Positions 11,450-22,700 of a stretch of DNA of 32,269 nucleotides are shown in pieces. A program made the position numbers and the translations under genes. The notes under the pieces were generated by a model. The model ran no database searches, was not told the origin of the DNA, and saw only the letters and a program-made list of their open reading frames with translations. Position 1 is the stretch's first letter, and each line of letters starts with the position of its first letter. Source of the DNA: Gnetum montanum (Eukaryota > Streptophyta > Gnetopsida > Gnetales > Gnetaceae); NCBI GenBank assembly GCA_015680685.1, contig MNCI01011145.1:1181780-1214048 (forward strand). Direction: 5' to 3'.

Positions 11450-11825
11450 TAAAAAAAACCTTTTAGGAAAAAGTATATTATCACAATGAGAAAAATATTT
11501 ATAGATAGATGGAAGGTAGAAGCCATCCCTAGGGACCACAGAGCCAAGGAGGCACCCCTGAAGACCAAAATTTCCCCCCTGCTAGATGCCCTTAGTAGTA
11601 GCACCAAAACAAACCCTAGAAACCTGCAAAGTAACATAGATACAAAATGACATAAATAAGAAAAAAGAAACAAAAGAAAGAATAGCTAAAGGCCATAACT
11701 CTATCCAGTGACCAAACACAACAAAACACAAAAACAACACAAGAAACCGAAACACTTGCAACCCTCTAAACTTAAGGGTGTTAGGGCATTTGATCATAGT
11801 GATAATGCAGAGATACTCTTAAGGG
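11450..11825 (-). mobile_element. Possible 5'-truncated LINE 3' end
   Basis: This block differs in composition from both sides: the plus strand is A- and C-rich and keeps several CAG and CTG triplets. Read on the minus strand it is T- and G-rich and ends in CCTAAAAGG followed by a T run and an A-rich tail near 11450, which recalls the 3' end of plant LINEs. No reverse-transcriptase or endonuclease motif is seen, and I could not find a target-site duplication. It abuts the start of the direct repeat at 11839. Confidence 0.25.
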
Positions 11826-11838
11826 GGTATCTAGTTTG

Positions 11839-12520
11839 TGTGAAGACCTTTTCCTTCCTTGGGTAATTTAATTTCCTTACCATTTGTATATGTATTTTGA
11901 GTCATCACTTTCACAAGCATAGATAGACCCTTTTAGTGTGCTACTTTACTTACGTGTCGTGTCTTGGAACCATTTTGTCAATACAAAGTCTAGTGTTTGC
12001 ATAGTAAATAAAGCTCATGGTTCTCCCTTGTTTTACATTTGATGACTTAAATATTAAAATAATAAAAATATTTATTTAATTTTTGTTTCAAAAACTTGTG
12101 ATGATTTGTTCCTTATCCAAGGAGTTCAAAACTGTGTAGCATGGTGTTGGGCCATCGAAGTTGTGATGAAGAATCATGTATTGCTTTCTGTAGTGATGTT
12201 GCACCTATCCTATAAGGGATGGTGACAAGAGCATTGTATGTTTCCAAGAGGGATTGTGATGCATGTGTTTTTATTTTGATTTTGATTTTTATACTTATAA
12301 TATCTATGAAAATCATAAAATAAAAAATTATTAATATTTTCTCTATTCCATACTATGGAAACATGGGATTTTTCTTGTATCATATGTATTATAATCTATT
12401 TTATATTTATTGAATGCAAAAATATCGTGAGTGTTCTTGGCAATCTAATTAACGTTATCTTCAAAGCTTATGACTAGATTCCATTGCATCTTGTATGATA
12501 AATTCCATTGGTCATAACCA
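11839..12520 (+). mobile_element. Left LTR-like direct repeat of element B
   Basis: Similar along its whole length to 18275-18934, by eye about four bases in five. Both copies start TGTG(TG)AAGA and end in CA, a TG...CA structure of about 680 bp. Shared landmarks include AGTCTAGTGTTTGCATAGTA, ATGATTTGTTCCTTATCCAA and a CAAGAGGGATTGTGATG block. Just upstream is a purine tract (AAGGGGG at about 11821), which would suit a 3' LTR better than a 5' LTR. No standard primer-binding site follows at 12521. So the pair is clear, but its role as 5' LTR of the gag at 13150 is less sure. Confidence 0.6.
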
Positions 12521-13149
12521 GTGAGACCCCTATTATTGGCACTCTTAGCAAGAAAGACATTGGTGAATTGTCTTGAAATACTTATACATTCATAAATTTT
12601 CCTTTTTATAAGCTATTAATTTTATAGGAATTAAAGGATCAAAGAAATCATGATTGAATTAAGCAATGAGAATATATTTAAGTAGAAACATCAATTGGAT
12701 CAAATGACTTTCAAAAATATGATGAATGAAAGAACACCTCTTGTCATGATGAAATTTCATTAAGAAAAACTAGGACAATGGCATGATATGCATGGATGAT
12801 TTTAGAAAGAACTTAGAGAAGTTGTACCTGTCACCTTTGATGAGGCTTTGTTCAATCAAGGCTTCATTGGGGATTTGGAAAATTATGAATTCATATCATC
12901 CTAACAATTAGAGTATCCAACTTATATAAAAATAAGAGCTTTGTGATATGATTGTGGAGTAAGAGTATGAGTGCATACATGGTAGGAAGTAGGTAATACC
13001 TTCTCCTAGACACTTCCAATCTTATAACATGAATGATTCTAAGAGAAGGAAGTCCATGCATCTTTATCCGTGGGATATAAGCTATACTTATGATGATTTG
13101 AAGTAGTCCATCATCCCACATTTGTCTTACCTTAATTTGGATGGAGGTG
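12521..13149 (+). other. Leader and degenerate 5' part of element B
   Basis: Between the left LTR and recognisable gag. The plus strand at about 13029-13145 has a low-stop stretch beginning MNDSKRRKSMHLYPW that may be the N-terminus of Gag, but it is in another frame from the gag core. The 137-codon open frame on the other strand here has no domain. Confidence 0.35.
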
Positions 13150-13920
13150 TTGATGACTTTAGATGAGCCAGGGTCAAATTCATGAAGTGATTTGCATTTC
13201 ATGTGAAAGCATTGAGAAGAGAAGAATTCAAAAGGTTGATATGATAGACATTCGCACATTTGGTGGGAAGTTGAATGATGATTCATAGCTTTATGTTCAA
13301 ACATTTGTCATCACTTATGAGCTACAAGGTTTGAATAATGAGTGGCAAAAACTTCATTTTTTTCCCCAGACACTTACTGATCATGCTAAAATTTGGTATC
13401 AAGCTCTTCTAGCCAATTCCATCTCTTCTTTTGTAGACATGTTAAGAGATCTTAATGTCAAATTTCAATGCTATGCCCAAGTTGCAAACTTTGAAAAGAA
13501 GGTAGCAGGATGAAAGCAAGATAGTAATGAATCATTAAATGTGCCTTTATAATGGTACAATTGCATGCTCAAGCAATGTCCAAATCATGGGTTCATTAAA
13601 CATGACCAATTAATGCATTTGGTGGAAGGACCATGGTCACAAAATTATGAAAGCTTAGATATGTATGTCATGAGTAATCTATACCAGAGGTTAGTGACTT
13701 ATATTATTGTTGTGTTAGATCTTGTAGCTAAATTAGAATGTGAATGACATAAGCATACCAATGTAGATGAATTTAACATAAATTCCCAACATAGGAAAAA
13801 TATAGAGAATGTTAAATATAAGATTTAATCTTCTAATGTTATTGAAGCCCGTATGCAAGAAAGCATGAGAACAAAAAAAAAAAGAAAAAAGAAAAAAGAC
13901 TTTGGCAAATCTTGTCAATG
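13150..13920 (+). pseudogene. gag: Ty3/gypsy gag remnant of element B
   Basis: Retrotransposon Gag domain (Retrotrans_gag type), the capsid precursor. One frame runs from about 13172 through RIQKVDMIDIRTFGGKLNDD, the usual entry to a gypsy Gag core. It continues through LNNEWQKLHFFPQTLTDHAK, IWYQALLANSISSF (family pattern: FP-x-SL-x-G-x-A-x-x-WY-x-x-L-x-x-x-SI) and DLNVKFQ. The open pieces are 13331-13513 and 13565-13747. The breaks are TAG at 13286, TGA at 13511 and a TAA soon after. Beyond 13747 there is a lysine-rich stretch (about 13870-13905) and a CQCC near 13916, perhaps the trace of a nucleocapsid. No protease or reverse transcriptase follows; instead minus-strand coding blocks begin at about 14050. 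Confidence 0.8.
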
Positions 13921-14049
13921 TTGTTGATAAGGTTTGAGATGTATTAAATTAAAATATGAAAATAGGTCTCAAGGATTTGGAAAATAAAGTTTTTAAAGTA
14001 GTTGTGAAGGTTGTTACACCACAAGGTATATGTGATCAAAGTAACAAAA

Positions 14050-14740
14050 AAAAAGGGTAAGAGGCCTTATCATGATAAAATTTCTTATCCTTGTGATTCA
14101 TTCTTTTAGCCACAACTTTAATAAGGGATGGAATCTTATCCTTAGAAATTGGCACTTATAGTGCTTCCTCTACATCACAACAATCATCCTCCTTCCTACC
14201 ATAAAACTCGGCTGGCTATGAACTAAATACCTCATGAAATGTCACATCAATATTAATCAGATTCACCACAACTATCTTAGTAGTTACTAGTTCAGTAATG
14301 TCCATCCTAACCCCCAATACCATTACAAGAGGGAATTTTAAATCAACTATAGTGGAAACATGTCTAGTTCTTTAATTCAAGGCCCTACCCTCATTTTTTA
14401 TCATCATACACTAATGGGAAGCACCATAATCATCATGTTCCTTCCATGGCACAAAATTCATCACCTCATAGATGAAATCATTTTCATAAGAGAAAGAAGA
14501 ATATAATTATTTGTGAAGATTCATACTAATCCCTTTTCTCATCATTATCTTTAAAGAAAAAAGAGTAAGAAGAGTATGCTTTTGAAAAACAAGTTCAACA
14601 TCCAGAATGCTAAGAAGCATCTTAATTACCTCATCAATTTGGTGGTGTTGATAAAAAAGGAGGTTGTTAGGTGATAGCATTGAATTCAATCATGCGGGAA
14701 GAGTCCTCCACATAATGGCTTCAATGGTAGAATATGGTTC
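14050..14740 (-). pseudogene. Unidentified antisense coding block of element B, 3' part
   Basis: On the minus strand one frame holds from about 14740 to 14050 (about 225 codons) with only a few stops. The order of recognisable pieces is QIGEPYSTIEAIMWRTLPA (about 14737-14695), the open segment 14689-14507, a YENDFIYEVMNFVPWKEHDD block, VVNLINIDVTFHEVFSS, an acidic KEDDCCDVEEAL and a basic end VVAKRMNHKDKKFYHDK. I recognise no family. Sustained coding character over 690 bp, against closed frames on the plus strand, supports real former coding. It is probably the 3' part of the gene begun at 16641. It ends about 130 bp from the gag remnant, tail to tail. Confidence 0.55.
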
Positions 14741-15609
14741 TCCTATTTGGTATACATTCTTTATGCATATTTTTTTAAAAACTAATGATATATCACTCCA
14801 ATTTTTTTATTCATTTGATTTGGTGTGATGTTATATGTACATTTTGAGCATATATATCTATCAATTTTAGCTTGATATTTATTTAGTGTGACTCTTTGTG
14901 TGTATTTATTTTTGATACTAATGATTAATCAATTTTGATTTATATATTCTTTTAAGTATGTTTCATGTAAACGTAGAAAACTTAATTAATGTGCTTAATG
15001 AATGCTCACCTAATAAGCCAATGGTGAAAGGGTGAGTTACAGATGTGATAATGATGCAAGAATGCATACAAGTCTAAAGTGGAGCCTCAATTAGTGGAAT
15101 GTTCATTTAATGAAATTCATCCATCCACTCTTCCTCTATTCATCACTAGTGAACTAGGCTCACATTCAACAAGTAGCTAGAACTTATACTATAAGTTGTT
15201 AAATATAATGCTATTGAAACTATGGGTAGGTGGTGGATCCACAACTTAGTGTGTGAGGTCCAAAATTCTAAAAGAGTTCTTGGTTACTGGTAAAGAAAGA
15301 GTGTGTCATGAAAACTCCTTATGATGACTAGATGGGTGTACTTAGTGTGATTGGGTCAAGGTGCATGTGCTTGCCATGCTTAGCTACCATAGTTGGAAGA
15401 GGTTCATGATCTTATGGACTTATGCATGCCATGCGGTGAGGGATGAATTCTTATGTTCATGTAAGTCAAAGACTTCATGTACTAATTTAGCATTCTAGTC
15501 ATTCACATGATTCTCATGCACCATTTGAAATTCCTCTTCTCATGAAAGAAAATATGAAAAAATGTATGGAAATATATATTGAAAAAGAAAAAAATAAAGA
15601 AAAAAAAAT
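14741..15609. other. Gap between the two antisense coding blocks
   Basis: No clear frame. On the minus strand a TAG|GTGAGC sequence at about 15010 would suit a splice donor, and A/T-rich sequence follows down to 14740, so one or more introns may lie here. I could not place exons with a continuous frame. Confidence 0.35.
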
Positions 15610-16641
15610 TAAGAAGAAGATATTATAAGAAGAACGATATGTCTTTAGTCCATGAAAATTGGTATTTCTAGCATCCTAGGATTATCTTATGATTACTCAA
15701 CCAAGATTAAGATGGAACGTTAAACCAATGCTTATGCAAAAAATTCATGATATCAATTGGTCATGCTTATCTTATGTTCAATCGATTGCCTAGATCACTT
15801 AGCCCTTAAATGTAATGATCCAAGATAACCTCTTGCTCATCCCTACTCATGGCCATGAAGGCCTAGAAGTTTCTATCTTAGTGAATACCAATAATATCAA
15901 ATGCTACTTTCACCTAAATCCTAAATCCATTTGTTTATAGTTGTAATTACTATTGGGATTGAAACTAGTTAGCACATCTAGAGGGATCGATAAGAGATTT
16001 TTGGTAAAGTTGAATTTGGAGAACCTACTATGCATATGTTCATAGATGGAGGAAAACCAAATCAGAATCTTAACTTTTAGTTGATTTGTAATATGTTGCA
16101 TTGGTTTAGTTTCATCAATGATTAGATCATGGAACAATCAAGTTTAGATGACACTGGTAGTGATAGGTATAACCTTGCACTTCAAAAGAAAACTTAGAGA
16201 TATATCCCTACTATGTGAAAGAGTAGCAATGAAGGGATGCAATAGTGGATCTCTCATGGCATGTAGGACATGCTCACATGTTCCCATGAGATAATTGAAT
16301 TGTTGGTTGGGGATTTGATGATTTTTCACTCTTACCTTCTATTTTTTGTCCATCATTCATTATCCATCTCTTCCATTTCATTCTTTTCCATTTTTGTATG
16401 TGGTAAGAAGTTGATTAGGTAAAGCAGAGGATGAGATTTTTATACCCAAGGAGATGAACTCATGTTTGATGTTGATGTCTTGCTAGTTGTTGGGAATCCA
16501 TACATGTTCCAATAATGAGTTTTATAGGATCAAGAAAGAAAGGTATTTGCTATAAAGAGACCTCACTTGTGAATCCTTGGTGACTTGGCATGCTGAGTAA
16601 GTGAGCTCAAGCTTATCTTCCAATGATGGTGGTGATTTCAT
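15610..16641 (-). pseudogene. Unidentified antisense coding block of element B, 5' part
   Basis: From an ATG at 16641 one minus-strand frame runs to about 15907 (about 244 codons), broken by TAA, TAG and TGA codons. It opens MKSPPSLEDKLELTYSACQV, continues with RSLYSKYLSFLIL and HEFISLGIKISSSALPNQLL, and then covers the two open pieces 16329-16144 and 16137-15910. A one-base shift at about 15906 joins it to a further clean stretch with VKVAFDIIGIH, FMAMSRDEQEVILDHYIQ-like sequence and IMNFLHKHWFNVPSQ-like sequence, ending near 15610. No family is recognised. A possible donor (AAG|GTAAGAG) lies at 16335, but the frame continues straight through it, so splicing there is undecided. The gene is antisense to the gag of the same element. 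Confidence 0.55.
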
Positions 16642-18274
16642 GACTCAGAACAATTGATTGATCATGCACTTGTATGAGTGTCAATTTTACAAGCTTCAAA
16701 ACTTGATCATAACAAACTATTCCCATCTTACCTCACTTGTACCTATCTGTTTGTCTTGGAGTATGTTATTTATCTTTTATTTCACTAACCCCTTTTTCAT
16801 AGTTCTTGAATCATGGGAATTAGAAGATTTAGCATTATGATATGAATCCCATTGATTTTATGGCTTGTTTGGTTTAATTATTGGTTGGATTTATGATATT
16901 TTATTGAGTATTTGTTCTTCTTTTTCTTCCCATTTGCATTATTCATGTGGTTCAAGCCAAGTGTCTCATAACTTAGTCATGGAGGAGAGACATTGATTCA
17001 AGTATGTGCTTTGTACTTTTGATGATTATTTAAATTCTTTTCATATTATTTTTACTTACCCATGCATGTCTTAACTCCATATTTTTTATTATGTTTCTTT
17101 CATGTCCCCAAGGGTTATATTTATCATTTTTTCTTTGGCCACTTTTTGCATTGGTAATATAATGTCGTGGAAATATCACTTGATTTTTGGCATTTTCATA
17201 GCTCATATTTCTTAGGTGAGATCTCATTCCTTAATCTATGAGTAGACATTTGAGCCATTGAACTTATAAGAAGAAGAGTAACAACATCAATCATCGAATC
17301 CAACACCTATATGTGAGAAACCTCTATCAAGAGAGAGATTTGGAGGTAGATAGTTATGGTCTTGATCTTGTGGGTTAAGTGCATCTCCTAAAAGATCTTT
17401 TAAATGACGATCAAAGGATTTGGAAGAAGATGATTTGAAGATGGATGATGTGCAACAAAGATCCATCCATTAGGCCAATGTAATAGACCTTGAGGCATAG
17501 TTGTAGATATTTCACATGTATGCACCCTACACTTTTGGCTTCTTTTGATTTCATGTAGGCATGCTAGGGGAACTCTATCTTAAGCCTTCATTTCCTAGCA
17601 CTTCTTACTAAGGTGGTATGCATTGTAACATAGTCATGTTCTATATTATACATTTGTAATTCCTCCATATTGATCTTGTCATGTGTTTGGTCCCTATTTT
17701 GGGATTATCTTTACTTAGTCATAGGGGAATGAGAAGGCATCTAGTGACATTTTGTATGTTAGTTGTAAGCCTTGGACTTGGAAAGTATTTCCTGTTCTTT
17801 ATTTGTGATTTTCAAGAATATGGTTGAGGTTTCTACCTCCTAGGTTTTCATCATAGCCTTACATATTACACTTCTAGGTTCGGTGCATGTTTTAAACTTC
17901 CTAGGATGTTTTTGGCTTCTCTCATGCACTCTAGGAGCCTTCCAACATGTTTTATAATGTTTTAGCTTTCATCTAGAATTGCCTAGAAAAGTGTGCTAGG
18001 AGGATGTATGATGACTGATTTGCATTAGAACCCCTCTTGAATTAGTGCAAGGGTATTGATGCACCTCCTAGAAGGCTTGGTTTGATCCCTTTTCCCTTGG
18101 GATACCTTTGCTGTATTTCTAGGTTGCCTAGGCTATGCTAATGGACCTCCATTGATACTTGGATACTAGTAAGCCTTTGTTATTATGTTGTAAAAAATAC
18201 ATAAACATGGGATGAACTCTCATATACATCACAAGCATAATTTAGTTTTCATTTGGATTCTGACATCCACTTAG
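16642..18274. other. T-rich region between the antisense gene and the right LTR of element B
   Basis: No supported gene. By position it would hold the 5' side of the antisense gene and the 3' untranslated region of element B. Purine-rich tracts that could be the polypurine tract occur at about 17720-17735 (AGGGGAATGAGAAGG) and 17330-17345. If the former is right, the full LTR would begin near 17735 and the left LTR would be truncated; this is not decided. Confidence 0.35.
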
Positions 18275-18934
18275 TGTGAAGAGCTCTTTTTCCATTGGGT
18301 AAGTTATTTTCTTACCATTTGTGTGTGTGTTTTGAGTCATTACTTTTACACGTACATTGAACATTGTCAAAGTACTACCTTGCTTACATAGCCTATAACC
18401 ATTTGGTCAATGTAGAGTCTAGTGTTTGCATAGTAAATAAAGAGCATGGTTCTCCCTTGTTTTACCATTAATGCCTTAAATATTAAAATACTAAAATATT
18501 TATTTAATTTTTAGTTCATCAAGCTATGATGATTTGTTCCTTATCCAAGGTGGTCATAACTATGTGGCATGGTGTTGGGCCATTGAAGTTATGACTAAGA
18601 ACTATTTATTGCTTTTTGTAATGGTGTTGCACTTTTCCTATAAAGTATTATGACAAGAGCATTATGTGTGTTCCCAAGAGGGATTGTGATGTATGTGTGT
18701 TTATATTTATTTTATTTTTATACTTATAAAATCCATAAAAATTATAAATTTTGTATCTATTCCTTACCATGGTAACATGGGATTTTTCTTGTATCATGTG
18801 TACTATAGTCTATTTTATATTTATTGAACATAACAATATACATGAGTATCCTTAGCAATCCACTCAACATTGTCTTTAAAGCTTATGATTAGATTACAGT
18901 GCATTTTGTATGATAAATTCAATTGGTCAAAATC
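18275..18934 (+). mobile_element. Right LTR-like direct repeat of element B
   Basis: Partner of 11839-12520, in the same orientation, with TG start and CA end and the same internal landmarks. The five bases flanking the pair (GTTTG on the left, AAAAA on the right) do not form a target-site duplication, so ends or pairing may have been altered. Confidence 0.6.
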
Positions 18935-19044
18935 AAAAAAAATCCTTATTAGTTGAAAATAAAATCTTAAAGAAGATGAAAGTGGAAATAATGCAAAATT
19001 AAATATTTAAAAAAATTGAAAGTAATATTTATTTCATCAAAATT
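18935..19044. other. A-rich spacer after element B
   Basis: No feature seen other than A-rich sequence. Confidence 0.3.
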
Positions 19045-19175
19045 AATCAAGTGCATCATGGTATGGTCTTAAATTTATAGAGAATGATTAGGGTTATACT
19101 AGGGGACATTGAAAAGACATTTCCCATTNTAATCATTCTCTATAAATTTAAGACCATACCATGATGCACTTGATT
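19045..19175. repeat. Perfect 46-bp inverted repeat, right arm bounded by single Ns
   Basis: Left arm 19045-19090 and right arm 19130-19175 are perfect reverse complements over 46 bases, with a 39-base spacer. Single N bases sit at 19129 and 19176, exactly at the two edges of the right arm. Either a long hairpin, or an assembly artefact in which a reversed copy was placed between two gap characters. The exact match of arms and Ns favours the artefact. Confidence 0.9.
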
Positions 19176-19176
19176 N

Positions 19177-20140
19177 CATTAATAGTAAGAAATTACTAAT
19201 ATTCATTTACTTTTGTTGTTTCTCAAGATATAAAAGAAATACATCAAGTAGCTACAATGAAGTTAAGTTTTAGGTGTTAAGAAGATTTAATGTTTATTTC
19301 TTGTTTTATTGAATTTGTTACTTTTTTGTGACACCCAAAAATTTTAGTTAAGATAATCTATAATTAAATTACACATAACTTAATATCTATAGCATGTGAT
19401 GTCCTAATGCTTATAATTTAAGAAAATAAATCTTCGTAAGTGTTATAAAACTTAAACCAATGGGCATGTAAATCATAAATTTACATTGAAGTGCTTAAAA
19501 TAATAATTTTCATAACCATAAACTAAAGTTGATAATTAAATCTCATAAATCATGACAAAACCATAATCTCAAGAAGAGTTGATAATAAACATTAATACAA
19601 CTATCTATGTACATCATGTCCAACATAACATAGTCTCAAAGGAAAACTAAATCTAAAGATAATGAAGTAACTTCATTGATCATGCTCTGTTACCATCAAG
19701 CTTCTAGCTCTTGACACCTAAATATGCATGCAAATATACAAGAAGGATTATAAGCTACTAGTAGAGCCAAGCACCTTGGTAAACTTGGAATAAGCTATAA
19801 GATGGAATCACATGCTATACAAGAAGCCATCTTAAGATTTATGAGATTAGATGCCATAATCAATTCTAAAATACCATGATATGCTCAAAATGTCAAGAAA
19901 TATATTAATTGATAATGTTCTTGAAATCAAGAACTTATAATAAGTAGTTGGCACACAAAGATCTCACCTATCTTAGATGTTGTTAGTGATCCTTTTTAAG
20001 GATTGGTTGACCATACCTAATTTGATCTTGGATGAATCAATTCCAGAAGTAATCCCATGTGGCTCACCTACTTCTATCATTTTGAATTATGAAACTTTCC
20101 ATGTGAACAATTACAAGTGACTTTAATATGATTGGCTAAA
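19177..20140. other. Gene-poor AT-rich stretch
   Basis: No coding frame or domain seen. A TGTGACACCC sequence at about 19328 resembles the start of some plant LTRs but has no partner copy in the window. Confidence 0.35.
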
Positions 20141-20144
20141 TAGT

Positions 20145-20335
20145 CCCCCCCACAATGCTTGCTTGTTATCACAATTTGTGCACAATCATAGATAATGTGG
20201 GTCAACTATGACAATTAATCCTACCCTTCACAGTGCCTATCCATTAACAAAAAATCCAAGATACGTAGGGTACAATCATAGGTGACATGGATCAAGTACT
20301 AGAGGCCAACCTATACTCTTCACAATGCCTATATA
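20145..20335. repeat. Two to three tandem units of about 90 bp
   Basis: CACAATCATAGATAATGTGG (20181) matches TACAATCATAGGTGACATGG (20271), and CTTCACAGTGCCTAT (20226) matches CTTCACAATGCCTAT (20318). A weaker third match (CCCACAATGC, about 20148) lies upstream. Confidence 0.55.
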
Positions 20336-20607
20336 TGGATCTCATCAAATGAATAATCAAAATGTTGAATTATTTGAAAAATGCATGTTCTTGAATCCAA
20401 AAGCTTAGGAATGGATCAAAGGATGGAAGAATGAGATGAAATGACAAAAAATTAGCAAATTACAAATTGACCATGACTTGTGAAAGAATTGGAAGTTTGA
20501 TCATGACTAGTGGTTAGGTATTGATAAAGACCATGATATTGCCATAACCTATGGAACATGTTGTTATCCATTTGTGCTAGACCATAATCCATGATTAGTT
20601 TTGCAAC

Positions 20608-21747
20608 TGGAAAAATTGATTGTAGGAAGATCGAGAGATCTAGCATAGTAGCCTCAACCTAGAATCCCTAGGGCCTCCAAGAAATGAGATTCTAGGTGCC
20701 CTAGATGGTTCTATAGATCACTGAGTGACTTACAAAATGAAAAATAAATAATGTAAAAATAAGGAAAATGCATATACAAAAATTACAAGAAAAATAAATT
20801 GCACACAATCTAAAACTTGAAACTTTATTTAAATGAATAAAGTAGAAGTTCATGGATGTGTACAAGAGTTGCCCATGATAGAGCAAAGGGGGGTTCATTC
20901 GAGTAGGAGTTCAAAGCTTGTTGAAGTTGATGTGATCTACCCCACAATCTAGATACTAGGCCACTCTTGATGCTTTTGAATCTTGTTTGTTGCAACTTCG
21001 GATCTATAGCTTGGATCACTATTGAGGGGTGAGAAAAGTAAGAAATATGGCTACTATATTGTTCTAGGTTGGGGGTTGGGAGTCCTAGAAATGTAGCATT
21101 GACATCAAAAATCTAGTGTGGATGCATGGGAGTTAAGGTTTGGTCATGGATTTAGGTGTTTAAGGGATTAAAATCCAGTGTTGATGCAATTTTTAGGCTA
21201 AGAGGGAGGGCATATAGTGGGGCCCACAACCTGAAAGTTTTAAAATTTGAAAAGTAAAGTTATTTCCCATCCATCCTAGGGTAGAAGAGACTTTCCCCAC
21301 TTTGCACTTTAATGAGCTTGGAGTTATGGTGCACTACATGGGCAACTGGGGTTTAGAGGTGGGTGTTTAGGTTTTGGTGGAGTTTTTATTTTCAAAATTT
21401 GAAAGTTTTGATCACAACTCCATTTTTCACCAATAGAACATTGGGAGAGGAACCAAGTAGTGATTTTTTGTTGCAAAGAGAATCAATCTCTAGTGTGGAA
21501 GCTTCCAATCTTTCTTGCAACCAATGTTGAACCTCCATTCTTCCCAGAAATCAACAATTCTCAGCGTTGGTGCAACAACTATGGCATCCAAGTAGCATGG
21601 AGGGAAGAGACAAATTCCAAGAATTCAGAAGGTAGATGAGCATGCTAGTGATTTTTTAGAGCTTCCTAGACCCATTTCAATCTAGGCTTCATCCATGGCT
21701 ACTCCAAAATAGGCAATTCTAACCATTTTTTCATTAGTTTCTAGCCA
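20608..21747 (-). mobile_element. Left direct repeat: 3' LTR of element A (minus orientation)
   Basis: Positions 20608-21120 match 31760-32269 in the same orientation, by eye about four bases in five; landmarks include GAAACTTTATTTAAATGAAT, TGTGTACAAGAGTTGCCCAT and TTGGATCACTATTGAGGGGT. The right copy runs off the window, so the full length cannot be measured by comparison. The end at 21747 is inferred from a CA there followed by a pyrimidine tract, which on the minus strand is a polypurine tract. Because gag reads on the minus strand, this copy is the 3' LTR. Confidence 0.65.
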
Positions 21748-21767
21748 TTTTTCTTGCTTTTCTTCCC
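21748..21767 (-). other. Candidate polypurine tract of element A
   Basis: On the minus strand this is a purine-rich run (GGGAAGAAAAGCAAGAAAAA) directly before TGGCTAGAAAC, which would be the first bases of the 3' LTR. It is the usual start site for plus-strand DNA synthesis in LTR elements. Placement is by composition only. Confidence 0.35.
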
Positions 21768-21999
21768 ATATGTGGGGTTGTTTTCTTCAGATCTACACTG
21801 ATAGAGTGGGTAAAATGAAATCATGATGAAATTACATCTCTTATTTTGACCATTTCTACATAGATCTATGGTTTTTTTTTTGTTTTGGATTTATGGATTT
21901 TAAGCTTTTTTGGTGATTTTTTCATGAAAAAAAGCAAACAAAGTTATGTATTTTTTAATAAGAATATGGTTGTATACCTTTAAAATTTCATATTATGGG

Positions 22000-22700
22000 T
22001 TTGTTGCCCTACGTTTAATATTTCCAATGGCTATTGTCCCATTCAATTTGGGCTAATAAAGACGAATTTATGGCTGTTTTCATGAGGTCATGCAGTTAGG
22101 TTTTTTATGCTATTTTTTTTTATAGAATTCAATGTAGACTCATGAATTATTTTCTAAGTAAATGGAAATGGTTTTGGATACTTTTTGGTTATGTATGGGT
22201 GGATCTTGCTTTAGCTTTCTAATGGAGGTGGAATCACCTATTTGGATTAGAAATGAAATTTTAATGAATTTTTCATTAGGCTTATGTCAAAAAGGGGTTT
22301 GTGCCATTTTCAAATTCTTATCCAAATTAATGAATTTTTTTGAATGAATGGAAATTATTCTGAATTTTTGTTAGGTTTAAATGTCTAGGGATTGATTCAA
22401 TATTTCAAATGGTGGTGGAATCACTCTGTTTGAAGGTGAAATGAATTTTTGGTGAATTTTCTCCCAACACTGTGCAAAAAGTAGGTTAATGGTGATGGTT
22501 ACTATTTTTGCTAGTTTTGGCTTTGCTTGATGTAAATGTGGTTATATATTTCTGGTTTTAATGGCTACAGTTAGAAGGTTCATGATTTTAGTATTTCTTC
22601 AATGGGGGAGTCACTAAAATTGAAGCCCAAATGGAGTTTTATTAAATTTTTGGTTATGGTTGTGTTAATATGGTTAAATGTTGGTTGTAGCACTTTATCC
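22000..22700. repeat. About four diverged tandem units of about 190 bp
   Basis: Related blocks recur at steps of 197, 187 and 190 bases: AATGGCTATTGTCCC (end about 22039), AATGGAGGTGGAATCAC (22221), AATGGTGGTGGAATCAC (about 22409) and AATGGGGGAGTCAC (22601). Each is followed by a T-rich stretch with GAAATG or AAATGG and AATTTTT. They lie between the antisense gene and the 3' LTR of element A, that is, in its 3' untranslated region. Tandem repeats in the 3' untranslated region are a known trait of Tat-lineage Ty3/gypsy elements. Confidence 0.6.

Noticed and set aside
12891-13304. 137-codon open frame on the minus strand
   Set aside because: It overlaps the gypsy gag on the plus strand, which carries recognisable Gag motifs; the minus frame has none and its composition is unlike a protein core.
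19328-19345. TGTGACACCC as the start of a solo LTR
   Set aside because: No matching end, no primer-binding site and no second copy in the window.
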